From: Sulfobacillus sp.
GTDB taxonomy: Bacteria; Bacillota; Sulfobacillia; Sulfobacillales; Sulfobacillaceae
Assembly: GCA_027343695.1 (NCBI GenBank)
Contig: DAHWKJ010000028.1
Coordinates: 1-64,000 of the forward strand
Reading direction: 5' to 3'
DNA: 64,000 bases
The notes under the pieces: model-generated
Databases searched by the model: none
What the model was told of the DNA's origin: nothing
What the model saw: the letters and a program-made list of their open reading frames with translations, nothing else
Part shown: positions 36,078 to 43,597 of the stretch, piece after piece
Numbering within the stretch: position 1 is the stretch's first letter
Layout of the letters: the number at the start of each line of letters is the position of its first letter
Translations under genes and position numbers: made by a program

Positions 36078-36863
36078 ATGGCATTGAAGGTGTTAATTGC
36101 AGACGATAACCGCGAGTTTTGCGAGTTGCTCAACGAGACCATCAGTAGCGAGGATGGTCTCGAAGTGGCGGGCGTTGCAAATCACGGCATGGAAGTCTTA
36201 GAATTCTTAGCACATCAGACCGTCGATGTAGTGGTATTGGATATTATCATGCCACACTTGGACGGGATCGGGGTGTTAGAGCGACTGCGGGAAATGGATT
36301 TGGCAAGACCTCCCAAAGTCATCATTCTTACGGCATTTGGGCAAGAAACTATGACACAGAAAGCGTTGGAATTGGGTGCGGACTATTACATTTTGAAACC
36401 GTTCAATCTCAGGGTATTGGCGGCACGCGTCAAGCAACTGGGTGCCGACGTAGCTACCACCCAGCCTAGGCCGGCCACCAGCTCTGGTAAACTTCAAGTG
36501 CTTCCCGTAAAACATCTCGACGTGGAAGTTACCAACGTGATTCATGAGATCGGAATTCCAGCCCACATCAAGGGCTATCTCTACTTGCGTGAAGCGATTC
36601 TCATGGTGGTGAATCGGGTGGATTTATTAAGTGGCGTCACCAAAGAGCTGTATCCTGCGGTTGCGGTTAAGTATAAGACCACCCCGAGCCGGGTTGAACG
36701 AGCGATTCGACACGCTATTGAGGTAGCATGGGCGCGAGGCAATGTCGATGTGATCAATGGCATTTTTGGGCATACGGTGAATCGAGACCGAGGCAAGCCG
36801 ACTAACAGTGAATTTATCGCCATGGTAGCAGATAAATTACGGATGCAAATCAAAGCGAGCTAG
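36078..36863 (+). CDS. spo0A: Sporulation master response regulator Spo0A
   Basis: 261 aa. Receiver domain with acid pocket D9/D10, phospho-acceptor D55 in [13 protein letters not shown], conserved threonine in ILTAFGQ and lysine in YILKPFN. A linker leads to the Spo0A-specific DNA-binding domain: [59 protein letters not shown]. It is full length. The ATG has GGGGGCAC upstream, a modest SD. Upstream 298 bp carry putative 0A boxes and a sigma-H-like promoter. A terminator-like hairpin follows. Confidence 0.96.
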   Translation: MALKVLIADDNREFCELLNETISSEDGLEVAGVANHGMEVLEFLAHQTVDVVVLDIIMPHLDGIGVLERLREMDLARPPKVIILTAFGQETMTQKALELGADYYILKPFNLRVLAARVKQLGADVATTQPRPATSSGKLQVLPVKHLDVEVTNVIHEIGIPAHIKGYLYLREAILMVVNRVDLLSGVTKELYPAVAVKYKTTPSRVERAIRHAIEVAWARGNVDVINGIFGHTVNRDRGKPTNSEFIAMVADKLRMQIKAS

Positions 36864-36887
36864 CACAATTGATGCGGTTAATTTAAG

Positions 36888-36918
36888 ATAGGCGCCCTGC
36901 ATGTAATGGGGCGCCTAT
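36888..36918 (+). terminator. Terminator-like hairpin after spo0A
   Basis: ATAGGCGCCC, an 11-nt loop, GGGCGCCTAT, then TTGTATTG, 24 bp after the stop. The U-rich tail is imperfect. Confidence 0.7.
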
Positions 36919-37181
36919 TGTATTGCACCCCTTTAAATATCGGCACGAAATAAAATTTCACGCAAGCTATGCCGGGGTAAAGGTATTGAAATGGGGGAAT
37001 AGTTGCCAAAGGGTAAACGGTTGGATTGGGGTTCGGGGAAGCATACTATCATTCGAGAATCATTGGTTTACCCAGGGTGACAATTGTGCCATTATGGAGA
37101 ACGGTAGAACTGGGCTCATAGGAGAAGCGGGCCCCGATAGCGAACGAAAGGGAGTGAAGCTCGCATTTAGGCGAGAATTTC
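36919..37181 (+). other. Gap upstream of leucine dehydrogenase, possible structured 5' UTR
   Basis: The spo0A to ldh gap totals 318 bp. After the spo0A terminator there is no credible gene. GGGTAAAC (37011-37018) and GTTTACCC (37066-37073) are an exact inverted repeat 47 nt apart. A small CTCGC/GCGAG stem (37160-37175) overlaps the weak SD of the dehydrogenase gene. No known riboswitch was recognised. Confidence 0.35.
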
Positions 37182-38249
37182 ATGAACATATTCGAATCGA
37201 TGGAAAAGTTTGGTCACGAAGAACTGGTATTTTGGTATGACAAAACCACGGGTCTGAAGGCCATTGTGGGCATCCACGACACGACGTTAGGACCTGCCTT
37301 AGGTGGCTGTCGCATGTGGCCCTACGCCAGCGAAGATGAGGCGATTGTCGATGTCATGCGTCTATCTCGGGGCATGACTTATAAGAATGCCGCGATGGGA
37401 TTGGACTTAGGGGGCGGCAAGTCGGTGATTTGGGCTGACAGCCGACAAGATAAGTCTGAGGCGTTATTTAGGGCTTTTGGTCGCCTCATACAAAGCCTTG
37501 GTGGGCGGTACATTACGGCGGAAGATGTGGGCATTAACGCAGAAGACATGGCGCTTGTGGCCCGGGAAACCGAATTCGTGGGCGGACTTAAGGAAACCAG
37601 CGGGGATCCATCCCCGGCCACTGCATTAGGAGTTCTCGTAGGGATGAAGGCTGCGGCCAATTTGGTCTGGGGCACCGAGAGCCTTCAGGGCCGGACCGTG
37701 GCAGTGCAAGGTTTAGGTCACGTGGGTGGAATCTTAGCACGTATGCTGGCGGACGAAGGGGCGACGCTCATCGTCACCGATATTCACTCCGATGAGGGAA
37801 GGGCCTTGGCGGCCGAGCTGAAGGCCGACTGGGTAGAGCCTAACGATATTTATGGGGTATCGGCCGATATTTTTGCTCCATGTGCCTTGGGAGCCATTTT
37901 AAACGATGAAACTATTCCTCAGTTGAAATGCCGGGTAGTTGCGGGTTCGGCCAACAACCAATTAAAGGATCCGCGGCATGGACTGGACCTCTTGAAACGG
38001 AATATTGTCTATGTTCCCGACTACGTCATCAATGGCGGGGGTGTCGTCAATGTGGCGGATGAGTTCCACCGTGACGGCTATCACCCGGAGCGTGCCTATG
38101 CTCGGGTTAGACAAATTGGGGGCCAAGTGTCAGAAATTCTTAACCGGGCTCAGGTGGAGAGGATCCCGACGCAGGAAGCAGCAGATCGGCTCGCTGAATC
38201 TCGCATCCATGTATTGGGGCGGGTTTATAGTACCTACGTCCCAGAATAG
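37182..38249 (+). CDS. Leucine dehydrogenase (Glu/Leu/Phe/Val dehydrogenase)
   Basis: 355 aa NAD-dependent amino acid dehydrogenase. It has the family motif LGPALGGCRMWPYASEDEAI, catalytic lysine region MTYKNAAMGLDLGGGKSVI, and Rossmann GLGHVGGILARMLADEGATLIVTD. Length and the short N-terminus fit leucine (branched-chain) dehydrogenase rather than glutamate dehydrogenase. It deaminates branched-chain amino acids, feeding branched fatty-acid precursors or catabolism. The SD is weak. It is flanked by terminator hairpins and so appears monocistronic. Confidence 0.92.
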   Translation: MNIFESMEKFGHEELVFWYDKTTGLKAIVGIHDTTLGPALGGCRMWPYASEDEAIVDVMRLSRGMTYKNAAMGLDLGGGKSVIWADSRQDKSEALFRAFGRLIQSLGGRYITAEDVGINAEDMALVARETEFVGGLKETSGDPSPATALGVLVGMKAAANLVWGTESLQGRTVAVQGLGHVGGILARMLADEGATLIVTDIHSDEGRALAAELKADWVEPNDIYGVSADIFAPCALGAILNDETIPQLKCRVVAGSANNQLKDPRHGLDLLKRNIVYVPDYVINGGGVVNVADEFHRDGYHPERAYARVRQIGGQVSEILNRAQVERIPTQEAADRLAESRIHVLGRVYSTYVPE

Positions 38250-38273
38250 TCCTCGTCTCAAAGAGGAATTTCC

Positions 38274-38315
38274 AGAAACGGTATCGAATAGTCCCTTGAT
38301 ACCGTTTCTATTTTC
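38274..38315 (+). terminator. Intrinsic terminator after leucine dehydrogenase
   Basis: AGAAACGGTATC, a 12-nt loop, GATACCGTTTCT followed by ATTTTC. A 12-bp perfect stem 24 bp after the stop. Confidence 0.85.
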
Positions 38316-38360
38316 ATTTGAAGCGAGAAAATTTCATTTTTTGAAGGAGTACACACATAG

Positions 38361-39095
38361 ATGGCGGGTGACATCGAACAGGTACCGGTTAGTGACATCG
38401 AGAATCTTATCTTGAAAATTCCGATGGTGCTGAAGTGCCATGTCACGATAAATGATTGGGGTGGCGTTGAAGAGATTCATGCGTTAAGCACGGTCGAGCG
38501 AGCACCCAAGCAAATCGTACGAGATATCGAAAGTGCGCTGTTGTCGCAATGGAATCTTCGGGTTGACCATAAACGTATCTCGATCGCACAAATTGTGGCG
38601 GATGAACCCACTCTTACCATGGGCCGATTGGTCATTGGGGAATATTTCATGGATTGGGACACGGCGAATCAAATGGGTCATGCGACGGTGACGTTACACC
38701 CGGGGAACGACCGGATGCGCGAATATCAAGGTGAATGGCAAGGACGCTATATCCCGAGCCAGTATCATCATGTCATGGCCCATGCGACCATCGAAGCGAT
38801 TAACCGCATTCCGGATCTTCGGGACCGATTTATCTTGGCCGAGCTACGGACCTTGGCGTTAGCGAATCGGTCGGTAGTGGTCGTGGGGATAAGTTATCTG
38901 AATCAAAGAAGGCGCGAAGAAGTACTAATCGGCGCTGTCCAAGAGCGGGGCGATGGTCAAGGGGCGGCTATTCGGGCGGTGCTCGACGCCATTAATCGGC
39001 GGATTTCTGGAACTGACAAACCGACCCTTGAGGCATTGTTGGGGGGATGGGACCTCCGGCCGGACACCTCAAGTGCGGAAGTAGAATCGGAATAG
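38361..39095 (+). CDS. Conserved-looking protein of unknown function
   Basis: 244 aa, not recognised. The N-terminal about 80 residues (IENLILKIPMVLKCHVTINDWGGVEEIHALSTVERAPKQIVRDIESALL) look like a small alpha/beta unit. A second region (MGRLVIGEYFMDWDTANQMGHATVTLHPGNDRMREYQ...) includes HHVMAHATIEAINRI. No signal peptide, membrane helix or cysteine cluster is seen. ATG follows TTGAAGGAG. It is followed after 14 bp by the Hfq-like gene with SD AGGAGG, so the two probably form an operon. A link to RNA metabolism is only a neighbourhood guess. Confidence 0.75.
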   Translation: MAGDIEQVPVSDIENLILKIPMVLKCHVTINDWGGVEEIHALSTVERAPKQIVRDIESALLSQWNLRVDHKRISIAQIVADEPTLTMGRLVIGEYFMDWDTANQMGHATVTLHPGNDRMREYQGEWQGRYIPSQYHHVMAHATIEAINRIPDLRDRFILAELRTLALANRSVVVVGISYLNQRRREEVLIGAVQERGDGQGAAIRAVLDAINRRISGTDKPTLEALLGGWDLRPDTSSAEVESE

Positions 39096-39109
39096 GAGGC
39101 GGTCGATAG

Positions 39110-39457
39110 ATGGCTAATCAGAAAAAGTCATGGGTGGAGGTGCCGCAATATGAAAGGTCCGGAGCGGCACGCGTGCCCCATATGAAGTCGAGCCCTTCGA
39201 AGCCGGGACAGCCGACGCCCTCACCGGCACGGCACAGCCATGCCCAAGAAGCACTCTTTAACGAATGGCTGACCCAACAAGTGCGCCTTGAGGTGGTCTT
39301 TAATGATGGGTCCACCCACTATGGAACCCTCACCGACTTTGACACTTATGCGCTGACCATCGCCTCCGACGGACACCCGTCGCTGGTGTTTAAGTCTGCG
39401 GTGCGTTTAATTCGTTTGGTGCCGAAGGAGGATGCCAAGGTTGGGCGTGACGGGTAA
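39110..39457 (+). CDS. Hfq-like (Sm-fold) protein with basic Pro/Ser-rich N-terminal extension
   Basis: 115 aa. Residues about 46-105 follow the Hfq/Sm layout: a short helix QEALFNEWLTQQ, Sm1-like VRLEVVFNDGSTHYGTLTDFDTYALTIA, and Sm2-like LVFKSAVRLIRLV, comparable to the YKHAIST segment of Hfq but with the histidine replaced by serine. About 45 N-terminal residues rich in Lys, Pro and Ser are extra and look disordered. It probably binds RNA as a ring; it could be a diverged Hfq or a separate Sm-like group. It pairs with the unknown gene upstream. Confidence 0.65.
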   Translation: MANQKKSWVEVPQYERSGAARVPHMKSSPSKPGQPTPSPARHSHAQEALFNEWLTQQVRLEVVFNDGSTHYGTLTDFDTYALTIASDGHPSLVFKSAVRLIRLVPKEDAKVGRDG

Positions 39458-39822
39458 TCTCTAAATAGACCCGGAGGGGTAATGTGAGTGGCCAAGTGTT
39501 AAGTTCTTTCTGGAGCGCTTTAGTCGTGCCAACAAATGCCCATCGTGGCATCGCGGAACCCCCTCCTTGATCACCATTTGCGGGAATTTATGGACACGTT
39601 CCCAGGATGGTGTCGGCTGAATTACCGTAGTCTATCCATCGTGGGAATGGATTATTCGGGGAACCGCGATGAAAGTTGGGATTGCCTATACTTTACCAAA
39701 GTGCGCCGTAAAGCCCCTGACGTTAATCATGGGGATATAAGGCGCGACGGCCAAGGGGCTCACTGCCCCGAAGGCCGTGAAGATCGATTTCGAGTTATAG
39801 AAACCTGCGGTATCCTATAACC
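39458..39822 (+). other. Left flank of the TnpB element
   Basis: The 365 bp between the Hfq-like gene and the tnpB relic hold no supported gene; the 94-aa ORF 39536-39820 is not protein-like. Hairpins near 39713-39734 (CCCC...GGGG) and 39750-39780 (GGCC-GGGG...CCCC-GGCC) suit the left end of an IS200/IS605-type element. The exact left boundary could not be fixed. Confidence 0.4.
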
Positions 39823-41059
39823 ATGTTGAAAGCCTATCGCTATCGTCTCTATCCAACCGACGAGCAAGCTGCCTTCCTGAACCGCCAGTTTGGGTCAGTG
39901 CGCTATGTCTACAACTGTGCGTTAGCGTTGGCGACCACGACCTACCAGACGCAAGGCCAGGGGATCACGCGGTTTCAGTTAGACAAACGTCTCACCGCGC
40001 TGAAACAGGAATTGTCGTGGTTAGGCGAAGTGGCGTCGCAACCCTTGCAACAAGCGTTGGTGCATTTGGATAAAGCGTTCACGCGGTTTTTTCGGGAGAA
40101 AAAAGGGTACCCCCGCTTCAAGCCGAAGCGCGGCAAGCAAAGCGCGACCTATCCCCAAGGCGTCAAAATTCATTGGGAGAACGGCGTCATCTATTTGCCC
40201 AAGGCGGGATGGATTCGCACCGTATTCAGTCGCCGCTTTTCGGGCACCGTGAAAACCGTCACCGTCAGTCGCGTGCCCTCCGGCAAGTTCTTTGTCTCGG
40301 TACTCGTTGAGGACGAAAACCAAGTCCCTGACGCCATAGCAGAAACATGGGAACGTGCCGTAGGTGGCGATCTCGGACTCCACGACTTCTTGGTGCTTTC
40401 TACCGGGGAAAAGTGTGGGCATCCCCAATGGTTGGAATCTGAATTGTATCGCCTGAAGATCCTCTAGCGGAGATTAGCCAAAACGGCTAAAGGGTCGAAG
40501 AATCGCACGAAGATTCGCCGCAAAATAGCGATTGCATGAGCAGGTGGCGAACCGGCGACAGGATTTCTTGCACAAACTGAGTACGGACCTCGTGCGTCGG
40601 TTTGATACCATCTGCATCGAGGATCTGAACGTGGCCGGAATGGCGCGGAATCATGCCTTAGCCCGACGGATTGCGCAGTCCGGCTGGGCGGAATTTCGTC
40701 GCCAACTGGAATATAAGGCTCAATGGTACGGCAAGCATGTGCGCGTCATCGGACGGTTTGCGCCGTCCTCGCGCCTCTGTCTTTGTGGCTACTACAACCA
40801 CGATCTCACGCTGGCCGACCGTCAGTGGGATTGTCCGAATTGCGGACGCCACCATGACCGCGATGTAGTCGCGGCGAACAATATTAAACGCTTCGCCGTT
40901 GCGAAGCACCCGACAGGGCGGGACACGCCCGGTGAGCCTGGGGAGCCCCCTCTTGTGGACGAACGGCGCAAGCCCTAAGAAACAATGGTGCGATGAAGCA
41001 GGAACCCGATGTCGTGAGGCGCGGGAATCCCCCGGATTTATCCGCGGGGAGGATGTCAA
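39700..41059 (+). mobile_element. IS200/IS605-superfamily (IS1341-like) element, TnpB only, decayed
   Basis: A tnpB relic without tnpA. The right end has the family's subterminal hairpin (CCCCC-GGA ttta TCC-GCGGGG, 41029-41050) followed by GAGGATGTCAA, ending about 41059. The left end is approximate. In such elements the right end also encodes the omegaRNA (reRNA) scaffold overlapping the tnpB 3' part, whose guide would be the bases just beyond 41059. With tnpB broken, this copy is expected to be immobile on its own. Confidence 0.7.
39823..40978 (+). pseudogene. tnpB: tnpB (RuvC-like RNA-guided nuclease) pseudogene
   Basis: Full-length TnpB homology split into two ORFs. Part 1 (39823-40467): MLKAYRYRLYPTDEQ, then RuvC-I GGDLGLHDFLVLSTG. 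It stops at TAG 40465, where the context (ELYRLKIL*RRLAKT) indicates a former CAG. The same frame stays coding (RRLAKTAKGSKNRTKIRRKIA) until about 40530, then shifts by +1 into part 2 (HEQVANRRQDFLHKL, RuvC-II ICIEDLNVAGM, RuvC-III HDRDVVAANNI). The first zinc knuckle reads CLCG instead of CxxCG, one residue short. So there is one nonsense codon, one frameshift and a probable in-frame loss. Confidence 0.9.
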
Positions 41060-41130
41060 TGGATTCTCCGCTGAAAGGAGCGGGCGCTAGACGGGTTGAA
41101 TGCGTTGAGGCAATAGCGTCCATACGACAA

Positions 41131-41661
41131 ATGGAAAAACCAAACGGACCTGGGATCGAGGTGTTTGCGGGGCGCGCCGTTTCGGTTCGCGTTGATCCCG
41201 TTATCGTGGGGGACCGGCAAGCAACCCGCGAGGTTGTCGAACGGGTTGCTGCGGTGGGCATTATTGCCGAAGACAGTGACGGACACATCGTGGTGATTTT
41301 CCAATATCGATGGCCCATCCAACGGTGGTGCTGGGAGCTTCCCGCCGGCAAAATTGATCCGGGTGAGTCGGCCTTAGAGGCGGCCCAACGGGAACTTGCC
41401 GAAGAGACGGGATATCATGCCGAATATTGGGAGTCGGTGCTGGAGTTCTATCCATCGCCCGGTTATAGTACCGAACGGATGACAGTCTTCTATGCCAGGG
41501 AGCTAACCGCCACCACACCTGAGCCAGAAGAAGACGAAGATATTCAAACGGTGCTGTGGGACCGTGCGCAACTCGAGCAGCATTTGCGACGAAACGACGG
41601 GCTCAATGCGCTCTGGGTAGTAGCTGTTCAATGGTGGCTCAACCGTCCACGCAATCCGTGA
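41131..41661 (+). CDS. Nudix hydrolase, ADP-ribose pyrophosphatase type
   Basis: 176 aa from ATG 41131 (MEKPNGPGIEVFAGRAVSVRVD), the start that fits NudF-like homologues. The ORF-track start lies inside the IS end. The Nudix box GKIDPGESALEAAQRELAEETGY is complete, preceded by QYRWPIQRWCWELPAG. It cleaves ADP-ribose or similar nucleoside diphosphate compounds. There is no clear SD before 41131; an alternative ATG at 41060 has GGGGAGG upstream, contributed by the IS right end. Its 3' end overlaps the convergent MazG-like gene by 23 bp. Confidence 0.9.
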   Translation: MEKPNGPGIEVFAGRAVSVRVDPVIVGDRQATREVVERVAAVGIIAEDSDGHIVVIFQYRWPIQRWCWELPAGKIDPGESALEAAQRELAEETGYHAEYWESVLEFYPSPGYSTERMTVFYARELTATTPEPEEDEDIQTVLWDRAQLEQHLRRNDGLNALWVVAVQWWLNRPRNP

Positions 41662-41875
41662 GGAAGCGTAACGCCATTGCGGCCACCTGAATGGCTTCGG
41701 CGCGCACTGCGACCGGGTCATAACGACTGGGGGAGCGTCGAACTTCCTCCCAGAGTTCATCGAGTTCCTCGAGTAATATCGCGTAACCTTCGTGGGGGCT
41801 ATGGAACTTTGGGTAGCGCCTCACCGCACTGTGGTATTCTTCTAAGATGAGTTCAATGGCAGTAGATGGATTCAT
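41639..41875 (-). CDS. Small MazG-like (all-alpha NTP pyrophosphohydrolase-like) protein
   Basis: 78 aa helical protein. The pattern SPHEGYAILLEELDELWEEVRRSP followed by VRAEAIQVAAMALRFLTDC resembles the EExxE...E metal-binding core of small MazG-like proteins. ATG at 41875 with GTGGGG upstream. Convergent with, and overlapping, the Nudix gene; both could take part in nucleotide sanitation, but this is inference. It may be structural rather than catalytic, since the second acidic motif is incomplete. Confidence 0.65.
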   Translation of the reverse strand: MNPSTAIELILEEYHSAVRRYPKFHSPHEGYAILLEELDELWEEVRRSPSRYDPVAVRAEAIQVAAMALRFLTDCVDG

Positions 41876-41897
41876 GCCCCACTATTTCGCTATCGAG

Positions 41898-41926
41898 GAA
41901 TATTATTCCTGCTTTTGACGTCTAAT
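41898..41926 (+). promoter_or_regulatory. Possible sigma-E-type promoter for spoIIM
   Basis: GAATATT (an exact KMATATT -35) is followed after 14 nt by CGTCTAAT, a poor -10 match. It lies 46 nt before the spoIIM ATG. spoIIM is sigma-E dependent in B. subtilis; here only the -35 and spacing are convincing. Confidence 0.3.
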
Positions 41927-41971
41927 TCGTTGCCGCCCCCATAAGATGCAACAAAGGGGGTAGATAAGCCT

Positions 41972-42604
41972 ATGGTCGCCTCGCAACCGGGACTGAGATG
42001 GCAAGAACAATTGCACCGATATCAAACACCGCTCATTATCGCCGTGAGTACCTTTGCCTTGGGGATTTTGTTTGGGGTGATGGCGGTTGGGACGCTTACC
42101 CCCGCCGACAAAGCCTCTCTGGTGGCGTATTTGCATCGATTTATCGCTGGACAAGCTTCAACCCCCGAGGGATCGTCGTTGTTTTCCCGGGCAGTCGTGG
42201 ACAATCTTAAAGTGCTAGGCTTATTGTATGTATTGGGTATCTCGGTTGCCGGAATGCCTCTTGTGGCGCTGGTGGTGTTCTTTCGTGGCTTTGTGTTGGG
42301 ATTCGCAATGGGGTTTGTGACCACAACAATGGCGTGGCAGGGGGTGTGGTTTGGGGTCGTTGTGGTCGGGCTGCAAAGTGCCTTTATGGTACCCGCCACC
42401 ATGCTGGTGGCGGCCGGCGCCTTGGGGTTTTCCTGGAGTCTCGTGGCGCCACGATCCACGACTGTTCGCCATAGCGTGCTCGAACAATTTGTGGGTCTCA
42501 CGTTTTTGGTGGTGGCTATGGGGGCCGTGGTGGTCGTGGGCAGCGCCTGCGAGACACTCGTTGCACCATTCTTGGTCCACTTGTTGCGTAACTGGGGGAT
42601 TTAG
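41972..42604 (+). CDS. spoIIM: Stage II sporulation protein M
   Basis: 210 aa with about five membrane helices. The family signature is visible in LFSRAVVDNLKVLGLLYVLGISVAGMPLVALVVFFRGFVLGFAMGF and VPATMLVAAGALGFSWSL. SpoIIM works with SpoIID and SpoIIP in septal peptidoglycan thinning and engulfment. The SD AAAGGGGG precedes the ATG. It is isolated from other sporulation genes here. Confidence 0.92.
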   Translation: MVASQPGLRWQEQLHRYQTPLIIAVSTFALGILFGVMAVGTLTPADKASLVAYLHRFIAGQASTPEGSSLFSRAVVDNLKVLGLLYVLGISVAGMPLVALVVFFRGFVLGFAMGFVTTTMAWQGVWFGVVVVGLQSAFMVPATMLVAAGALGFSWSLVAPRSTTVRHSVLEQFVGLTFLVVAMGAVVVVGSACETLVAPFLVHLLRNWGI

Positions 42605-42690
42605 CTGAGGAATCTAGCTTCGGGATACTGACAACGAATTCGGAAATCCCGCATACCGGTTGTAGATTCCAGAATAGGGAGGGCTTGTGA

Positions 42691-42960
42691 ATGAAATATG
42701 TGGCACGGTTAGCTATCATCGACGCAGAAAAGAATGCGGAATATCGTCCGTTGCACTTGGAGTATATCGGAGAATTATATCGGCGCGGAAAGATTGTTAT
42801 GGCTGGTCCTTTTACTGACAAAACCGGAGGCCTGGTGATTTATGACGTGGATTCGCTCGAAGAAGCCCTTCGCTTGGTCGAGCAAGATCCCGTGGTGAGA
42901 TCCGGTGCGCGCACGGCAACGGTGCAGGAGTGGACGGTTCTCGATCTGGAGGCCTTATAG
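42691..42960 (+). CDS. YciI-family protein
   Basis: 89 aa ferredoxin-like dimeric fold. MKYVARLAIIDAEKNAEYRPLHLEYIGELYRRGKIVMAGPFTDKTGGLVIYDVDSLEEA matches YciI/YCII proteins, including the histidine (H32 region) and GPF. The exact role is unknown; related domains take part in hydrolytic dehalogenation or muconolactone-like reactions. GGGAGGGC SD. It appears to be a single-gene unit. Confidence 0.85.
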   Translation: MKYVARLAIIDAEKNAEYRPLHLEYIGELYRRGKIVMAGPFTDKTGGLVIYDVDSLEEALRLVEQDPVVRSGARTATVQEWTVLDLEAL

Positions 42961-43131
42961 CGAGCGGTGCCGAGTGAGGTCGCGGTATGTGAGCCAGGCA
43001 CTTCGAGAATTTTTTTGGTGCTACGGGACTAAACGACATTCTGGGACCGAATACTATAAACAAAGGCATTACTGCTGGGGATGACCTGGGTCATTCCGAA
43101 GACCGTTGGTCAGGCTCACAAGAGGGGGATC

Positions 43132-43269
43132 ATGTTGGCGAAATTGACTGAAGACACGTTATTGCATTGTGCGGCGTGTGGCCACCCTAGTTCCTCGCTG
43201 ATCAAGGCCATGGATAACCGTCTCTTGTGTATGGACTGCAAACGCACTCTTCCGAAGCATCCCGTGTAA
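43132..43269 (+). CDS. Small zinc-ribbon-like protein
   Basis: 45 aa starting at ATG 43132, behind AGAGGGGGA; the ORF-track start is upstream. Two CxxC pairs (HCAACGHPSS and LCMDCKRT) suggest one zinc knuckle. No homologue recognised. The size, good SD and cysteine pattern support a real gene. Confidence 0.55.
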   Translation: MLAKLTEDTLLHCAACGHPSSSLIKAMDNRLLCMDCKRTLPKHPV

Positions 43270-43597
43270 CCCCAATCTAATGAGATGCTTTGGAGTAGCC
43301 AAGGACGTGTATGGTGTGTACCGTTCAGACTCGTTTAACTGCGGAGCTTCTAGATTATTTCAAGCGCGTATTTATAGGTATTCGTGAGAAAAATGGACCG
43401 GAGTCATAATCATTGAGACTGTTTTGACCAAACCTGACCCTCAACCATCAGTTGGCGAAAAGCATGTCCGGTGCGATCAGGCATCCGTTATTGCAATGCA
43501 CGATATGAAAGGCTGAAAGTGGGGGAGACCCGAAGCTGGTGAAAAATGCCTCTAGGCGTGATACGATGAACAGTATCACGGTACCTGGAGGTGTTAC
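43270..43597 (+). other. 328-bp gap upstream of pepA
   Basis: No supported gene. It contains a perfect 8-8-8 inverted repeat (43557-43580) next to the pepA SD. The rest holds nothing I recognise. Confidence 0.5.
43557..43580 (+). promoter_or_regulatory. Perfect inverted repeat just before the pepA ribosome site
   Basis: CGTGATAC, an 8-nt spacer, GTATCACG. It ends 6 bp before TGGAGGTG, the SD. It could be an operator or a 5'-UTR hairpin influencing translation. Confidence 0.45.

Noticed and set aside
36923-37240. 105-aa ORF between spo0A and leucine dehydrogenase
   Set aside because: Overlaps the start of leucine dehydrogenase in another frame and lacks family similarity or an SD.
39536-39820. 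94-aa ORF upstream of the tnpB relic
   Set aside because: No SD, no protein-like pattern, and it covers hairpins expected at the IS left end.
43440-43560. Group II intron-like fragment upstream of pepA
   Set aside because: A short CATGTCCGGTGC string recalled intron domain V flanks, but no domain V hairpin or reverse transcriptase is present.
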